Shown: positions 25,183 through 33,906 of the stretch, one piece after another
Layout: every line of letters starts with the position of its first letter
Position numbering within the stretch: the stretch's first letter is position 1
Source of the DNA: Chitinophaga ginsengisegetis
Lineage (GTDB): Bacteria; Bacteroidota; Bacteroidia; Chitinophagales; Chitinophagaceae
Direction: 5' to 3'
Assembly (NCBI RefSeq): GCF_900168065.1
Contig: NZ_FUZZ01000001.1
Coordinates: 1,550,001 to 1,614,000 of the forward strand
DNA: 64,000 nucleotides
The notes under the pieces: model-generated
Database searches by the model: none
The model's input: only the letters and a program-made list of their open reading frames with translations
Told to the model about the DNA's origin: nothing
Translations under genes and position numbers: made by a program

Positions 25183-25211
25183 TGGTTTATTCAGCAAAGA
25201 TACTATCTTTG
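25181..25211 (+). promoter_or_regulatory. promoter for the FMN reductase gene
   Basis: TTTG (25181-25184), exactly 19 bp, then TATCTTTG (25204-25211) is a full match to the Bacteroidota vegetative promoter. Transcription from it would give a leader of about 220 nt before the ATG at 25437; no gene is seen in that leader. Confidence 0.7.
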
Positions 25212-25436
25212 TTCCATAAAGAAAACGATTTGCCGGGATATGCAACACGGGCACGCTTATCCGGCGGATCTCATACGCATGCCACGCGCAGGCATACGTA
25301 TTTTCAAACTGCGCTCCCATATACCGCCGGCAGGGCCCTCCGGCTGGTAGCAACCAAACAATGCGAATAACCAGTTCCTGCTGAAACATCACTTTCAGTA
25401 CAGGTAGCTGCATGTCTTCACAAAAAATAAAAAACA

Positions 25437-26003
25437 ATGAGAATAGCCATATTAATCGGAAGTATCCGGCAGGGCAGGCAATCACACAAAATTGCCCATT
25501 ACCTGCAAAAACAATTACAGGGCAAAGGACTGGAGACTGATCTCATAGACCTGGCCGAAAACCCGCTTCCCATGCTGGAAGAACGGGTGGGTATGCACCC
25601 GCAACTGCCACAGGCGGTAAAAGAACTGAGCCAGCGCCTGCATGCTGCAGATGCCATGATATTTGTTACGCCTGAATACCACGGCAGCTTCTCCGGCGTA
25701 CTGAAAAATGCCCTGGATTATTTTTACAGCGAATTTTCCAGGAAAGCCATCGGTATTGTTACGGTGAGTGCAGGAAAACTGGGCGGCGTCAACGCAGCTA
25801 CACAGCTGCAGCAGGTAATCCTCAGCGTTGGCGCTTATGCACTGCCGGTAAAACTCCTGGTACCGGAAGTATACGGCGCATTCAGTGATACGCAGGAACT
25901 TACCAGCGAGCACACGGCCAAATCAGCCACCAGGTTTATAGACGAATTTTATTGGCTAGCCAGCGCCATCTACGAAAAAAAGAAGGCGGCTGTTAGTATT
26001 TAA
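25437..26003 (+). CDS. NADPH-dependent FMN reductase
   Basis: The 188-residue protein is a flavodoxin-like NAD(P)H:flavin/quinone reductase. The FMN phosphate loop is GSIRQGRQSHKIA near residue 8, and TPEYHGSFSGVLKNALDYF (about 79-97) binds the isoalloxazine ring. GIVTVSAGKLGG is the third conserved loop. Family members reduce FMN, azo dyes, quinones or chromate in the cytoplasm. It is divergent from the cysteine-rich regulator, which fits a redox-stress response. A good promoter lies 226 bp upstream. Confidence 0.92.
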   Translation: MRIAILIGSIRQGRQSHKIAHYLQKQLQGKGLETDLIDLAENPLPMLEERVGMHPQLPQAVKELSQRLHAADAMIFVTPEYHGSFSGVLKNALDYFYSEFSRKAIGIVTVSAGKLGGVNAATQLQQVILSVGAYALPVKLLVPEVYGAFSDTQELTSEHTAKSATRFIDEFYWLASAIYEKKKAAVSI

Positions 26004-26234
26004 GTCAGTGGCCAGCGCATCTCCCAACGGGCAGGGACCTGCGCTGGTTCTTCTTTTCACCGGCCTTTCCTCCGGCGCTTCCCCTCCTTCCACTCCCGGT
26101 ATCGCATCGAAATCCATTCCCTGAACCGCTAAAAAATCAATATCTTGTTGCGATATTATACAATATTTGCAGAGCGGATCCGTCTTCATGTGGAAACCTT
26201 TAAAAGCCGCGTCCTGCTAAACATCCAGTTAAAA

Positions 26235-27977
26235 ATGAAACAAGAAGAGGGTAGTAAAAAGAAAGAAGCCGGCATATTCAGTCTCCTGCAACCATATATG
26301 GGTATGGTTAGCCTGCTGATCCTGTTTACATTGCTGAGCAATGGCCTCAACCTCTGGTTGCCCAAAATTATCGGAAACGGTATCGACAGCTATGAGCATG
26401 GCACCTTCCAGCTGAATGCGCTGGTGATAAAATTCACAGTGGCGGTGATCATCATCCTGGTGTTTACCTATCTGCAGAACATCATACAAACATATGTGTC
26501 TGAAAAAGTGGCGCGCAACCTGCGCACCAAAATATCGGATAAAATATCCGGTCAGAGCTATGCCTGGGTGGAACAGGCCAATCCTTCCCGGTTGCTCACC
26601 AACCTGATTGCCGACGTGGATTCCATCAAACTGTTTGTTTCGCAAGCCATCGTTTCGCTGGTATCTTCCCTGTTTATTATTATAGGCGCCAGCATCCTGT
26701 TGCTTACCATTAACTGGAAACTCGCACTGGCAGTGATTGCTACGTTACCTGTAATCGGGATCACCTTTTTCCTGGTATTGCGTAAAGTAAGATCACTGTT
26801 CATCAAAAGCCGGGAAGTAATGGACTGGCTGAATAAAGTAATTAACGAAAGTATACTGGGTGCAGCACTGATCCGGGTAATCAATTCGCAGCAACTGGAG
26901 TATCAGAAATTTCTGGATGCCAATGGTAAAGCGATGGATTTCGGGTTATCCATTGTGAAACTTTTCGCAGGACTGATCCCTGTTATTACATTTACCGCCG
27001 GCATTGCCAACCTCATCATCCTGGCGCTGGGCGGTCATTTCGTGATCACCGACAGTATGAGCCTGGGCGATTTTGCTGCCTTCAGCAGTTACCTCGCGTT
27101 ACTGATCTTCCCGATACTGGTGATCGGTTTTATGAGCAATATTATTGCGCAGGCCACTGCTTCCTATCAACGAATCAGCGCCGTGATCAATATGCCCGAC
27201 ATTATGCCCGCTGGTTCGCTTACTACTCCTGTTAAGGGAGATATTGAGTTTCAGCATGTAAACGTAAACTACGGTCAGAAACCAGTGCTGAAAGATATCT
27301 CCTTCTCCATAAAAGCAGGATCAAAAGTAGCTATTATCGGACCCACTGCTGCCGGTAAAACGCAGCTGCTTTACCTGCTCACCGGCTTAATCAAACCCAC
27401 TTCCGGCGTAGTGCTGGTAGACGGGCGCCCGGTAGTGGATTATAACAGTGAATCCTTTCACAGCCAGGTGGGCTTTGTGTTCCAGGACAGCATCATTTTT
27501 AATATGAGTGTCCGCGAAAATATTGCGTTCAACGAAACCGTTACCGAAGCGGCGATGGAAAAAGCGTTGCACACCGCGGAGCTGAAGGAATTTACCGACG
27601 CGCTTCCCGAAAAACTGGATACCATCGTTTCTGAAAGAGGGGCCAGTCTTTCCGGCGGACAAAAACAACGGATCATGCTGGCGCGTGCGCTGGCTATTAA
27701 CCCGAAGATCCTGCTGCTGGATGATTTCACAGCCCGTGTAGATACCAATACGGAAAAGAAAATCCTGGCAAACGTACAGGTGGAATACCCCGGGATCACA
27801 CTCCTGTCTGTAACGCAGAAAATTGCTTCGGTGGCGCATTACGATCAGATCATCCTGCTCATGCAGGGCGAGATTATTGCTTCCGGCGGACACGAAGAAC
27901 TCCTGCATACCTGTCCCGAGTACGTTCAGATCTTTAATTCCCAACAAAGCACCAGCAACTATGAATTACAATCTTAA
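26235..27977 (+). CDS. ABC exporter half-transporter with degenerate ATP site (subunit 1)
   Basis: The start is taken at 26235 (MKQEEGSKKKE), since earlier in-frame codons do not match the family. The 580-residue protein has six membrane helices (residues about 25-300) and an ATPase domain with Walker A GPTAAGKTQLL, signature LSGGQKQRI and Walker B ILLLDDF. The catalytic glutamate after Walker B is aspartate, and the H-loop histidine is glutamine (SVTQKIAS). It therefore supplies an intact signature but an inactive Walker B/H-loop. Its stop overlaps the start of the partner gene by 17 nt. Substrate (lipid, peptide or drug) is unknown. Confidence 0.93.
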   Translation: MKQEEGSKKKEAGIFSLLQPYMGMVSLLILFTLLSNGLNLWLPKIIGNGIDSYEHGTFQLNALVIKFTVAVIIILVFTYLQNIIQTYVSEKVARNLRTKISDKISGQSYAWVEQANPSRLLTNLIADVDSIKLFVSQAIVSLVSSLFIIIGASILLLTINWKLALAVIATLPVIGITFFLVLRKVRSLFIKSREVMDWLNKVINESILGAALIRVINSQQLEYQKFLDANGKAMDFGLSIVKLFAGLIPVITFTAGIANLIILALGGHFVITDSMSLGDFAAFSSYLALLIFPILVIGFMSNIIAQATASYQRISAVINMPDIMPAGSLTTPVKGDIEFQHVNVNYGQKPVLKDISFSIKAGSKVAIIGPTAAGKTQLLYLLTGLIKPTSGVVLVDGRPVVDYNSESFHSQVGFVFQDSIIFNMSVRENIAFNETVTEAAMEKALHTAELKEFTDALPEKLDTIVSERGASLSGGQKQRIMLARALAINPKILLLDDFTARVDTNTEKKILANVQVEYPGITLLSVTQKIASVAHYDQIILLMQGEIIASGGHEELLHTCPEYVQIFNSQQSTSNYELQS

Positions 27978-29724
27978 TAAGTTTACGGAGAAGGAGCAGA
28001 AGATATCCAACTACTCCGCATTCAGGAATTTGCTGAAGCTGATTTCCCACGAAAGAAGAAACCTGGCGGTGGCTTTAACAGCCATCCTGCTGAATTCTAT
28101 ACTTAACCTGCTCGGCCCCTTTTTAATAGGTTATACCATCGATCATTATGTACAGCATAAGCAATATCACGGCGTACTGATCTTTTCCGGGATCCTGCTG
28201 GGCATTTATCTCACAGCGTTGTTCACCAGTTACTTCCAGACAAAGCTGATGGGTGGTGTTGGTCAGCGTACATTGTTTACCCTCCGGAATGCTATTTTTA
28301 GTAAGATACAGCAGCTGCCGGTGGCCTTCTTTAATCAGAATAAAGCAGGAGACCTTATTTCCCGCGTAAATAATGATACGGATAAACTCAACCAGTTTTT
28401 TTCACAATCGCTGATGCAGTTTGTCGGTAATATTTCCACCATGATCGGTGCCGGTGTTTTCCTGCTGATCATCAATTACAAGATCGGGATTGCCGCACTG
28501 GCACCCGCTTTGGCGATACTCATCTTTACAAGGATATTATCTCCCTGGGTAAAAAGAAAAAATGCTGCCAACCTGAAAACGGTAGGTAACATGAGCGCGG
28601 AAATACAGGAAAGCCTGAGCAACTTCAAAGTAATTGTGGCCTTCAACCGCCGCGATTATTTCCGGCAGCGCTTCCAGGATGCCAATGAAAAAAACTACGA
28701 AAGCGCCATTGGTACGGGGCTTGCCAACAACGTGTTCCTGCCTTTTTATGCCATGTGCGCCAGTATCGCACAGTTGCTGGTACTAACCGGTGGCATCTAC
28801 CTGATCACACAAGGCGAATTTAGTATAGGCTTACTCGTTAGTTATCTCGCGTATGCTACTTATTTCTATAATCCACTAAGACAACTGGCTACGTTGTGGG
28901 CCAACTTCCAGGTGGCGATGGCAGGCTGGGACCGGATCTCTGAAATACTCGGACTGGAAACGGATCTCATTACACTGAACGCCACCACGGCTTACGGTCC
29001 TTCCCCGGCATTGCTGGAATTCCGGAATGTGCATTTTGGATATCCGGAAGGAAGGGAAATACTGCATAACATCAGCCTGTCGCTGGAAAAAGGAAAAACC
29101 TATGCACTGGTGGGTCCTACCGGTGGCGGTAAAACCACCACGGCTTCGCTGATGGCACGTTTGTATGATCCTACACAGGGCATTGTATTACTGAATGGAA
29201 GGGATATCCGCAGTTATGATGCCGATGAACGTTCCCGGAAGATAGGTTTCATTTTGCAGGAACCTTTCCTGTTTACCGGAACCGTAAAAGAAAACATCCT
29301 GTACGGCAACCCGGCGTATAAAGATTTTTCCAACGAACAGCTGACAGCAGTGATCAAGGAAGCTAACCTGGAAAAGTTGCTGGCTATTTTTGAAAACGGG
29401 CTGGAAACAAAAGTGCTTTCCGGCGGAGATGGCGTGAGCCTCGGACAAAAACAGCTGATTGCTTTTATGCGGGCAGTACTGCGTAAACCTGACCTGCTGA
29501 TTCTCGATGAGGCTACTGCCAATATTGATACCGTTACCGAGCAATTGCTGGGAGAAATCCTGGAAAAACTGCCGGAAAATACCACCCGGGTGATCATTGC
29601 GCACCGGTTGAATACGATTGAAAATGCCGATGAGATATTTTTTGTGAATTCGGGAGAAGTCACACGGGCAGGGTCTTTACAAAATGCGATGGAGAAATTA
29701 CTGCATGGGGTGAGAATGAGCTGA
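27961..29724 (+). CDS. ABC exporter half-transporter with active ATP site (subunit 2)
   Basis: The start at 27961 overlaps the end of the partner gene, which suggests coupled translation. The 587-residue protein has six membrane helices (about 40-320) and an ATPase with Walker A GPTGGGKTTTA, Walker B LLILDEATANID and an H-loop IIAHRLNTI, all intact. Its signature is altered to VSLGQKQLI (normally LSGGQ). This is exactly the complement of subunit 1, so the heterodimer would have one working and one degenerate ATP site, as in TM287/288 and BmrCD. It is followed after 45 bp by a 70-residue gene. Confidence 0.94.
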   Translation: MNYNLNKFTEKEQKISNYSAFRNLLKLISHERRNLAVALTAILLNSILNLLGPFLIGYTIDHYVQHKQYHGVLIFSGILLGIYLTALFTSYFQTKLMGGVGQRTLFTLRNAIFSKIQQLPVAFFNQNKAGDLISRVNNDTDKLNQFFSQSLMQFVGNISTMIGAGVFLLIINYKIGIAALAPALAILIFTRILSPWVKRKNAANLKTVGNMSAEIQESLSNFKVIVAFNRRDYFRQRFQDANEKNYESAIGTGLANNVFLPFYAMCASIAQLLVLTGGIYLITQGEFSIGLLVSYLAYATYFYNPLRQLATLWANFQVAMAGWDRISEILGLETDLITLNATTAYGPSPALLEFRNVHFGYPEGREILHNISLSLEKGKTYALVGPTGGGKTTTASLMARLYDPTQGIVLLNGRDIRSYDADERSRKIGFILQEPFLFTGTVKENILYGNPAYKDFSNEQLTAVIKEANLEKLLAIFENGLETKVLSGGDGVSLGQKQLIAFMRAVLRKPDLLILDEATANIDTVTEQLLGEILEKLPENTTRVIIAHRLNTIENADEIFFVNSGEVTRAGSLQNAMEKLLHGVRMS

Positions 29725-29769
29725 TCCGTGATTTTACCCAAAATCCGGAATTTTTGTTATATTCACTAC

Positions 29770-29982
29770 ATGTCAAAATTCAAAGATGTAGTGGTAACAC
29801 TATCAAAAAAACACCCCCAAACCGCTGAACCGGTGCAGGCCGGACACACGTTTGTGATAGGCGTATTAGGCAAAAAAACTGCCTTTTACGAAATTTCAAC
29901 GGAGCAGTTAAACAATCTTCATAATGATGATCTGCAAAGAGAATTGTTTCAACTGCTTCATCCGCAAACCCCGCATCACTAG
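29770..29982 (+). CDS. small hypothetical protein, 70 aa
   Basis: The start at the ATG at 29770 gives MSKFKDVVVTLSKKHPQTAE and 50 more residues that read as a compact alpha/beta protein with a histidine-rich end. There is no signal peptide or known motif. It is on the same strand 45 bp after the ABC exporter and is followed by a strong terminator, so it probably is the last gene of that operon. No function can be assigned. Confidence 0.65.
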   Translation: MSKFKDVVVTLSKKHPQTAEPVQAGHTFVIGVLGKKTAFYEISTEQLNNLHNDDLQRELFQLLHPQTPHH

Positions 29983-30008
29983 TCAGCATATTTTCCACAC
30001 AAAAGATT

Positions 30009-30034
30009 AACCTGCGTATACCGCAGGTTTTTTT
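30009..30034 (+). terminator. rho-independent terminator after the ABC exporter unit
   Basis: AACCTGCG and CGCAGGTT form an 8-bp stem with a 5-nt loop, followed directly by a run of T. It starts 27 bp after the stop of the 70-residue gene. Confidence 0.9.
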
Positions 30035-30046
30035 GTGCCGGAAAAA

Positions 30047-30078
30047 TTTTGTACTATTTGGTAAAGAATATATCTTTG
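30047..30078 (+). promoter_or_regulatory. tetR promoter with overlapping TTTTGTAC operator
   Basis: TTTTG (30047-30051), 19 bp, TATCTTTG (30071-30078) is a strong promoter for the TetR gene at 30098. The sequence TTTTGTAC-N6-GTAAAGAA (30047-30068) lies on top of it and matches, at 14 of 16 arm positions, the perfect repeat before the MFS gene. Autorepression is likely. Confidence 0.7.
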
Positions 30079-30097
30079 GGTGACAAAAGAGTGCGTT

Positions 30098-30682
30098 ATG
30101 TCAGGCAGACCGAAAATATTTGACGACGGGGAAGTACTCAGCAAAGCGGCTGAAGTCTTCTGGCGGCAGGGATATGAGGCTACTTCCACGGAAGACCTTC
30201 TCGCTGCCATGGGCATAGGTAAGGGCAGCTTTTACCTGGCTTTTAAAGGTGGTAAAAAAGAGCTGTATGAAAAGGCGCTGGGGCAACACAGCGATCAGGC
30301 GATTGCACAGTTCAGAAGAGAACTCGATGCTGCAGAAGACCCGGTGGAATACATCCGGGAATTTTTCCGCAGGATAGCGCACAGCACCAAAACCAGGCAC
30401 CAGAAAGGCTGCATCTTTGGCAACGCAGTAGCAGAGCTTTCCAATGTCGAAAACCCGATGATGAAAAGAGCTGCCACTCACCTGCAGGGGCTGGAAGGGT
30501 TATTCCTGGATGCATTACTGCGTGGGAAACAAAAGGGCACGCTGCATTCCAAACTGGAACCGGCACTGCTGGCGCGCCTGCTGCTCAATAACTGGAACGG
30601 TCTTGGTATTACCCGGCGCATTTACCAGGATAATGAAGCCCTCTCCGAACTGATAGAAACACAATTAAAAATTCTCGGTTAA
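30098..30682 (+). CDS. TetR/AcrR-family repressor (AcrR/ComR-like)
   Basis: The 194-residue protein is read from the ATG at 30098 (MSGRPKIFDDGEVL). The N-terminal helix-turn-helix (AAEVFWRQGYEATSTEDLLA, then MGIGKGSFYLAFKGGKKELY) and the CIFGNAVAELS segment are typical of a group that controls nearby MFS or oxidoreductase genes. It has a terminator of its own. The next operon carries the same operator motif, so this protein probably represses both itself and the MFS-PhzF-hydrolase genes. The inducer is unknown. Confidence 0.93.
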   Translation: MSGRPKIFDDGEVLSKAAEVFWRQGYEATSTEDLLAAMGIGKGSFYLAFKGGKKELYEKALGQHSDQAIAQFRRELDAAEDPVEYIREFFRRIAHSTKTRHQKGCIFGNAVAELSNVENPMMKRAATHLQGLEGLFLDALLRGKQKGTLHSKLEPALLARLLLNNWNGLGITRRIYQDNEALSELIETQLKILG

Positions 30683-30684
30683 TC

Positions 30685-30709
30685 AAGGGACTTCGTAGTT
30701 CCTTTTTTT
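30685..30709 (+). terminator. rho-independent terminator of tetR
   Basis: AAGGGACT and AGTTCCTT pair (one G-U) around TCGT, and a T run reaches 30709. It separates the tetR transcript from the MFS operon. Confidence 0.85.
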
Positions 30710-30717
30710 ATCATCTA

Positions 30718-30739
30718 TTTTGTACCATATAGTACAAAA
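30718..30739. promoter_or_regulatory. perfect TetR operator before the MFS operon
   Basis: TTTTGTAC-CATATA-GTACAAAA is a perfect repeat with 8-bp arms, 14 bp upstream of the MFS ATG. The tetR promoter carries the same left half and most of the right half. This is good sequence evidence that one TetR protein controls both. Confidence 0.75.
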
Positions 30740-30753
30740 CATTTACTTCACTC

Positions 30754-31962
30754 ATGGAAAAATTCACCAGGTCCACCGCACTGCTTTTTGCAATTGCGTG
30801 CGGCCTTGCAGTAGCCAATGTTTATTATGCGCAGCCGTTGCTGAACACAATGGGAAGCGATCTTCATATTCCGTCCCGCTCATTGGGGATCATTGTTACC
30901 ATTACGCAAACAGGGTATGCACTCGGCCTCCTGTTATTGCTGCCGCTGGGCGATTTATTCAACCGCCGCAAGCTGATTGTAACGCAGCTGTTACTGGCGG
31001 TAGCGGCACTGCTCACAGTAGCATGGTCGCCGGCCAAACTGCCTTTCCTGGCCGGCATTGCGACGGTTGGATTACTGGCGGTAGTTACGCAAACACTGGT
31101 GGCCTATGCCGCTACACTGGCCGCCCCGGCAGAACGGGGGCGCATTGTGGGCCTGGTAACCAGCGGCGTAGTGCTGGGCATCCTGCTGGCACGCACCGTA
31201 TCCGGCACCCTGGCAGATATAGCCGGGTGGCGGGCGGTATATTTTTTCTCTGCTGCATTGATGCTGCTCACTGCCGGTATCCTCTACCGGGTGTTGCCCG
31301 TTCATGATCCGCAGAAAACCATTACCACTTACCCGCAGTTGTTGTTGTCCGTATTCCGGTTATTCCTGCAGGAACCTGTGCTAAGGGTACGCGCGATCAT
31401 TGCCTTCTTCATTTTCGCGGCCTTCAGCGTGTTGTGGTCGTCGCTGGTGCTGCCGCTTAGCGCGCCGCCGTATTCCTTTCCGGCATCTGTAATTGGCATG
31501 TTTGGTTTAATCGGGGTGGCAGGAGCCTTAGGCGCCGCCCGTGCCGGGAAGCTGGCAGACCGCGGCCACGGCCAGCGCACCACCGGTATTGCGCTCTTGT
31601 TACTACTCATTTCATGGCTGCCACTGGGCTTTGCCACGCATTCACTAACGGCGCTTATTGCCGGTATCATCCTGCTGGACCTGGCCATCCAGGCGGTGCA
31701 TGTTACCAACCAGAGCATGCTGTATACCATCAGACCCGAATCACGCAACCGCATGGTGGCCGGGTACATGCTTTTTTATTCCATCGGCAGCGGATTAGGG
31801 AGCATTGCCGCCACCACGGTATATGCCCTCGCCGGATGGACCGCCGTATGCATACTCGGCGCCGTCATCAGCGCCGCAGGACTGCTTTTCTGGGCATGCA
31901 CCCTTCCCCGGAAGGTACACGCTCAAAAAAGCAATATCTTTACGGTACAGCACCAAAACTAA
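30754..31962 (+). CDS. MFS transporter, DHA1/YnfM-like
   Basis: The 402-residue inner-membrane protein has twelve hydrophobic segments. The first helix has the NVYYAQPLL motif common in this group, and motif A appears as LLPLGDLFNRRKL. It is likely a proton-driven efflux pump for small hydrophobic compounds; the substrate is unknown. It begins 14 bp after a perfect operator and is followed after 5 bp by the PhzF-like gene and then, 4 bp further on, by a serine hydrolase, so the three are co-transcribed. Confidence 0.92.
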   Translation: MEKFTRSTALLFAIACGLAVANVYYAQPLLNTMGSDLHIPSRSLGIIVTITQTGYALGLLLLLPLGDLFNRRKLIVTQLLLAVAALLTVAWSPAKLPFLAGIATVGLLAVVTQTLVAYAATLAAPAERGRIVGLVTSGVVLGILLARTVSGTLADIAGWRAVYFFSAALMLLTAGILYRVLPVHDPQKTITTYPQLLLSVFRLFLQEPVLRVRAIIAFFIFAAFSVLWSSLVLPLSAPPYSFPASVIGMFGLIGVAGALGAARAGKLADRGHGQRTTGIALLLLLISWLPLGFATHSLTALIAGIILLDLAIQAVHVTNQSMLYTIRPESRNRMVAGYMLFYSIGSGLGSIAATTVYALAGWTAVCILGAVISAAGLLFWACTLPRKVHAQKSNIFTVQHQN

Positions 31963-31967
31963 TCCTC

Positions 31968-32765
31968 ATGCCACATATACCCATTTACCAGGTAGATGCT
32001 TTCACACATGAGCTGTTCGGCGGAAACCCTGCAGCAGTATGCCTCCTGGAAGCATGGCTGCCAACAGATATTCTCCGGAAAATTGCCGCGGAAAATTTCC
32101 TGCCCGAAACTGCCTTCTTTATTCCCTCCGGTCACCAAGGACACTATGAACTCCGGTGGTTTACGCCCGAAATAGAAATGGACCTCTGCGGACATGCCAC
32201 ACTGGCCAGCGCACACGTGCTGTTCAATCATCTCGGATGGGATATGCACCAGATCACTTTTCACACGCAAAGCGGAGCGCTTACCGTTTCTAAAAACAAT
32301 GACCTGCTCACGCTTAACTTTCCATCACGACCAGCAGTACCCGCTTCCCTTCCAACAGAAATACTCAAGGGAATAGGCGTATACCCGATGGAAGTACTGA
32401 AAGCAAGGGATTATATCCTCGTGTATCATGATGAAGAAATAGTACGCAACCTGCAACCGGATAAAGCGATCCTTGACCAGATCAACCTGGACCCCGGCGG
32501 CATTATTGTTACCGCCAAAGGAAAGCACGTAGATTTTGTATCACGCTTCTTCACTCCACAGGCCAGCATCTTCGAAGATCCTGTTACCGGCTCTGCACAT
32601 TGCTCACTTATCCCCTTCTGGAGCCAGCAACTGGATAAGAAAGAAATGATCGCCCTGCAGGTATCTCCCAGAACAGGAAAGCTCTACTGCGTGGACGCCG
32701 GCGACCGCGTACTGATAGGCGGTACCTGTAAGACCTACCTGGAAGGAAATATTTTTGTACCTTAA
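31968..32765 (+). CDS. PhzF-family isomerase/epimerase-like protein
   Basis: Read from 31968 (MPHIPIYQVDAFT), this 265-residue protein has the diaminopimelate-epimerase-like double fold. FGGNPAAVCLL, NFLPETAFF (with the catalytic glutamate of PhzF), MDLCGHATLASAHVL and FEDPVTGSAHCSL are all present. PhzF itself isomerises dihydro-hydroxyanthranilate; most relatives, including this, have no known substrate and no phenazine genes nearby. Its place between an efflux pump and a serine hydrolase suggests modification of a toxic small molecule. Confidence 0.92.
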   Translation: MPHIPIYQVDAFTHELFGGNPAAVCLLEAWLPTDILRKIAAENFLPETAFFIPSGHQGHYELRWFTPEIEMDLCGHATLASAHVLFNHLGWDMHQITFHTQSGALTVSKNNDLLTLNFPSRPAVPASLPTEILKGIGVYPMEVLKARDYILVYHDEEIVRNLQPDKAILDQINLDPGGIIVTAKGKHVDFVSRFFTPQASIFEDPVTGSAHCSLIPFWSQQLDKKEMIALQVSPRTGKLYCVDAGDRVLIGGTCKTYLEGNIFVP

Positions 32766-32769
32766 TTTT

Positions 32770-33906
32770 ATGAGATATACCCGTTTACTGCTCTTATGCC
32801 TGCTGGCAGTTAACATCACTACCGCACAATCCCTGCCGCAGATAGACAGCACCGTACATGCTTTCATGGATCGCTACCACGTACCGGGAATGGCCATCGC
32901 AGTAACGTACAAAGGTAAACTTGTATATACCGGCAACTATGGCTATGCAGATACCAGCCAACATATTCCCGTAAATACCCAGCATCTGTTCCGCATTGCC
33001 AGCGTATCCAAGTGTATAACGGCCACGGCTATATTAAAATTAGTGGAAGCAAAAAAGTTATCGCTGAACGACCGGGTATTTGGCCCCAACGCTATATTGG
33101 GTACCCTTTATGGCACACCACCCTACCGGGAAGATCTGAAAAAGATCACCATCCGGCAACTGCTTGAACATACCTCCGGTGGCTGGACCAACAACGGCGC
33201 CGATCCTATGTTCAGCCATCCGCATATGAACGCCGGCCAACTGATTTCATGGACAATCGATCATCAGCCATTGGATAATATTCCCGGAACAGTTTACGCC
33301 TATTCTAATTTTGGATATTGTATTCTCGGACGCGTAATTGAAAAAGTATCCGGTATGCCGTATGAAGATTATGTAAAAAAAGCAGTGCTGCTCCCCTGTG
33401 GCATCACTGATATGCAGATAGGCGGCAACACCCTGGCCCAACAAAAACCACATGAAGTAGTGTACTATGGCCAACATGGCGAACAACCTTATATCTATAA
33501 CATTACCCGCATGGATGCACATGGAGGATGGATAGCCAGCGCCACCGACCTCGCCCGCCTGCTGGTTTACGTAGATGGGTTCCCGTTACCCCCTGATATA
33601 CTGAATGCAAAATCTGTCACGGCTATGACTACCGGCTCGGAAGCGAATCCGGGTTATGCCCTGGGATGGGCGGTGAATCCCTATCACAACTGGTGGCACT
33701 CCGGTTCCCTGCCCGGCACGGCCAGCGAAATAATACGCGCCCATAAAGGATTCAACTGGGTAATGTTGTGTAACACCCGCACCGACAGCAGCTTCTTCAA
33801 CGACCTGGATGGGTTGCTGTGGAAAGCAGTAAATGATCCCACCACAAAGTGGCCGGACATCAATCTATTTATACATGGGACCGATCATGCGGTTATGAAA
33901 AATTAA
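32770..33906 (+). CDS. secreted serine hydrolase, beta-lactamase class C/esterase family
   Basis: The start at 32770 yields a signal peptide (first 20 residues, ending ITTAQ). The 378-residue protein has the class C fold: SxxK at S78-K81 (ASVSKCITA), the tyrosine motif YSN (VYAYSNFGY), and HSGS in place of KTG near residue 316. Such proteins are often esterases or D-amino-acid peptidases rather than beta-lactamases. It is the third gene of the TetR-controlled operon. Its last 42 bases overlap, tail to tail, the last 42 of the redoxin gene on the other strand. Confidence 0.92.
   Translation: MRYTRLLLLCLLAVNITTAQSLPQIDSTVHAFMDRYHVPGMAIAVTYKGKLVYTGNYGYADTSQHIPVNTQHLFRIASVSKCITATAILKLVEAKKLSLNDRVFGPNAILGTLYGTPPYREDLKKITIRQLLEHTSGGWTNNGADPMFSHPHMNAGQLISWTIDHQPLDNIPGTVYAYSNFGYCILGRVIEKVSGMPYEDYVKKAVLLPCGITDMQIGGNTLAQQKPHEVVYYGQHGEQPYIYNITRMDAHGGWIASATDLARLLVYVDGFPLPPDILNAKSVTAMTTGSEANPGYALGWAVNPYHNWWHSGSLPGTASEIIRAHKGFNWVMLCNTRTDSSFFNDLDGLLWKAVNDPTTKWPDINLFIHGTDHAVMKN

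Noticed and set aside
31614..31967. In-frame upstream extension of the PhzF-like gene
   Set aside because: It overlaps the MFS coding region in another frame and shows no family similarity; the family start fits the ATG at 31968, 5 bp after the MFS stop.
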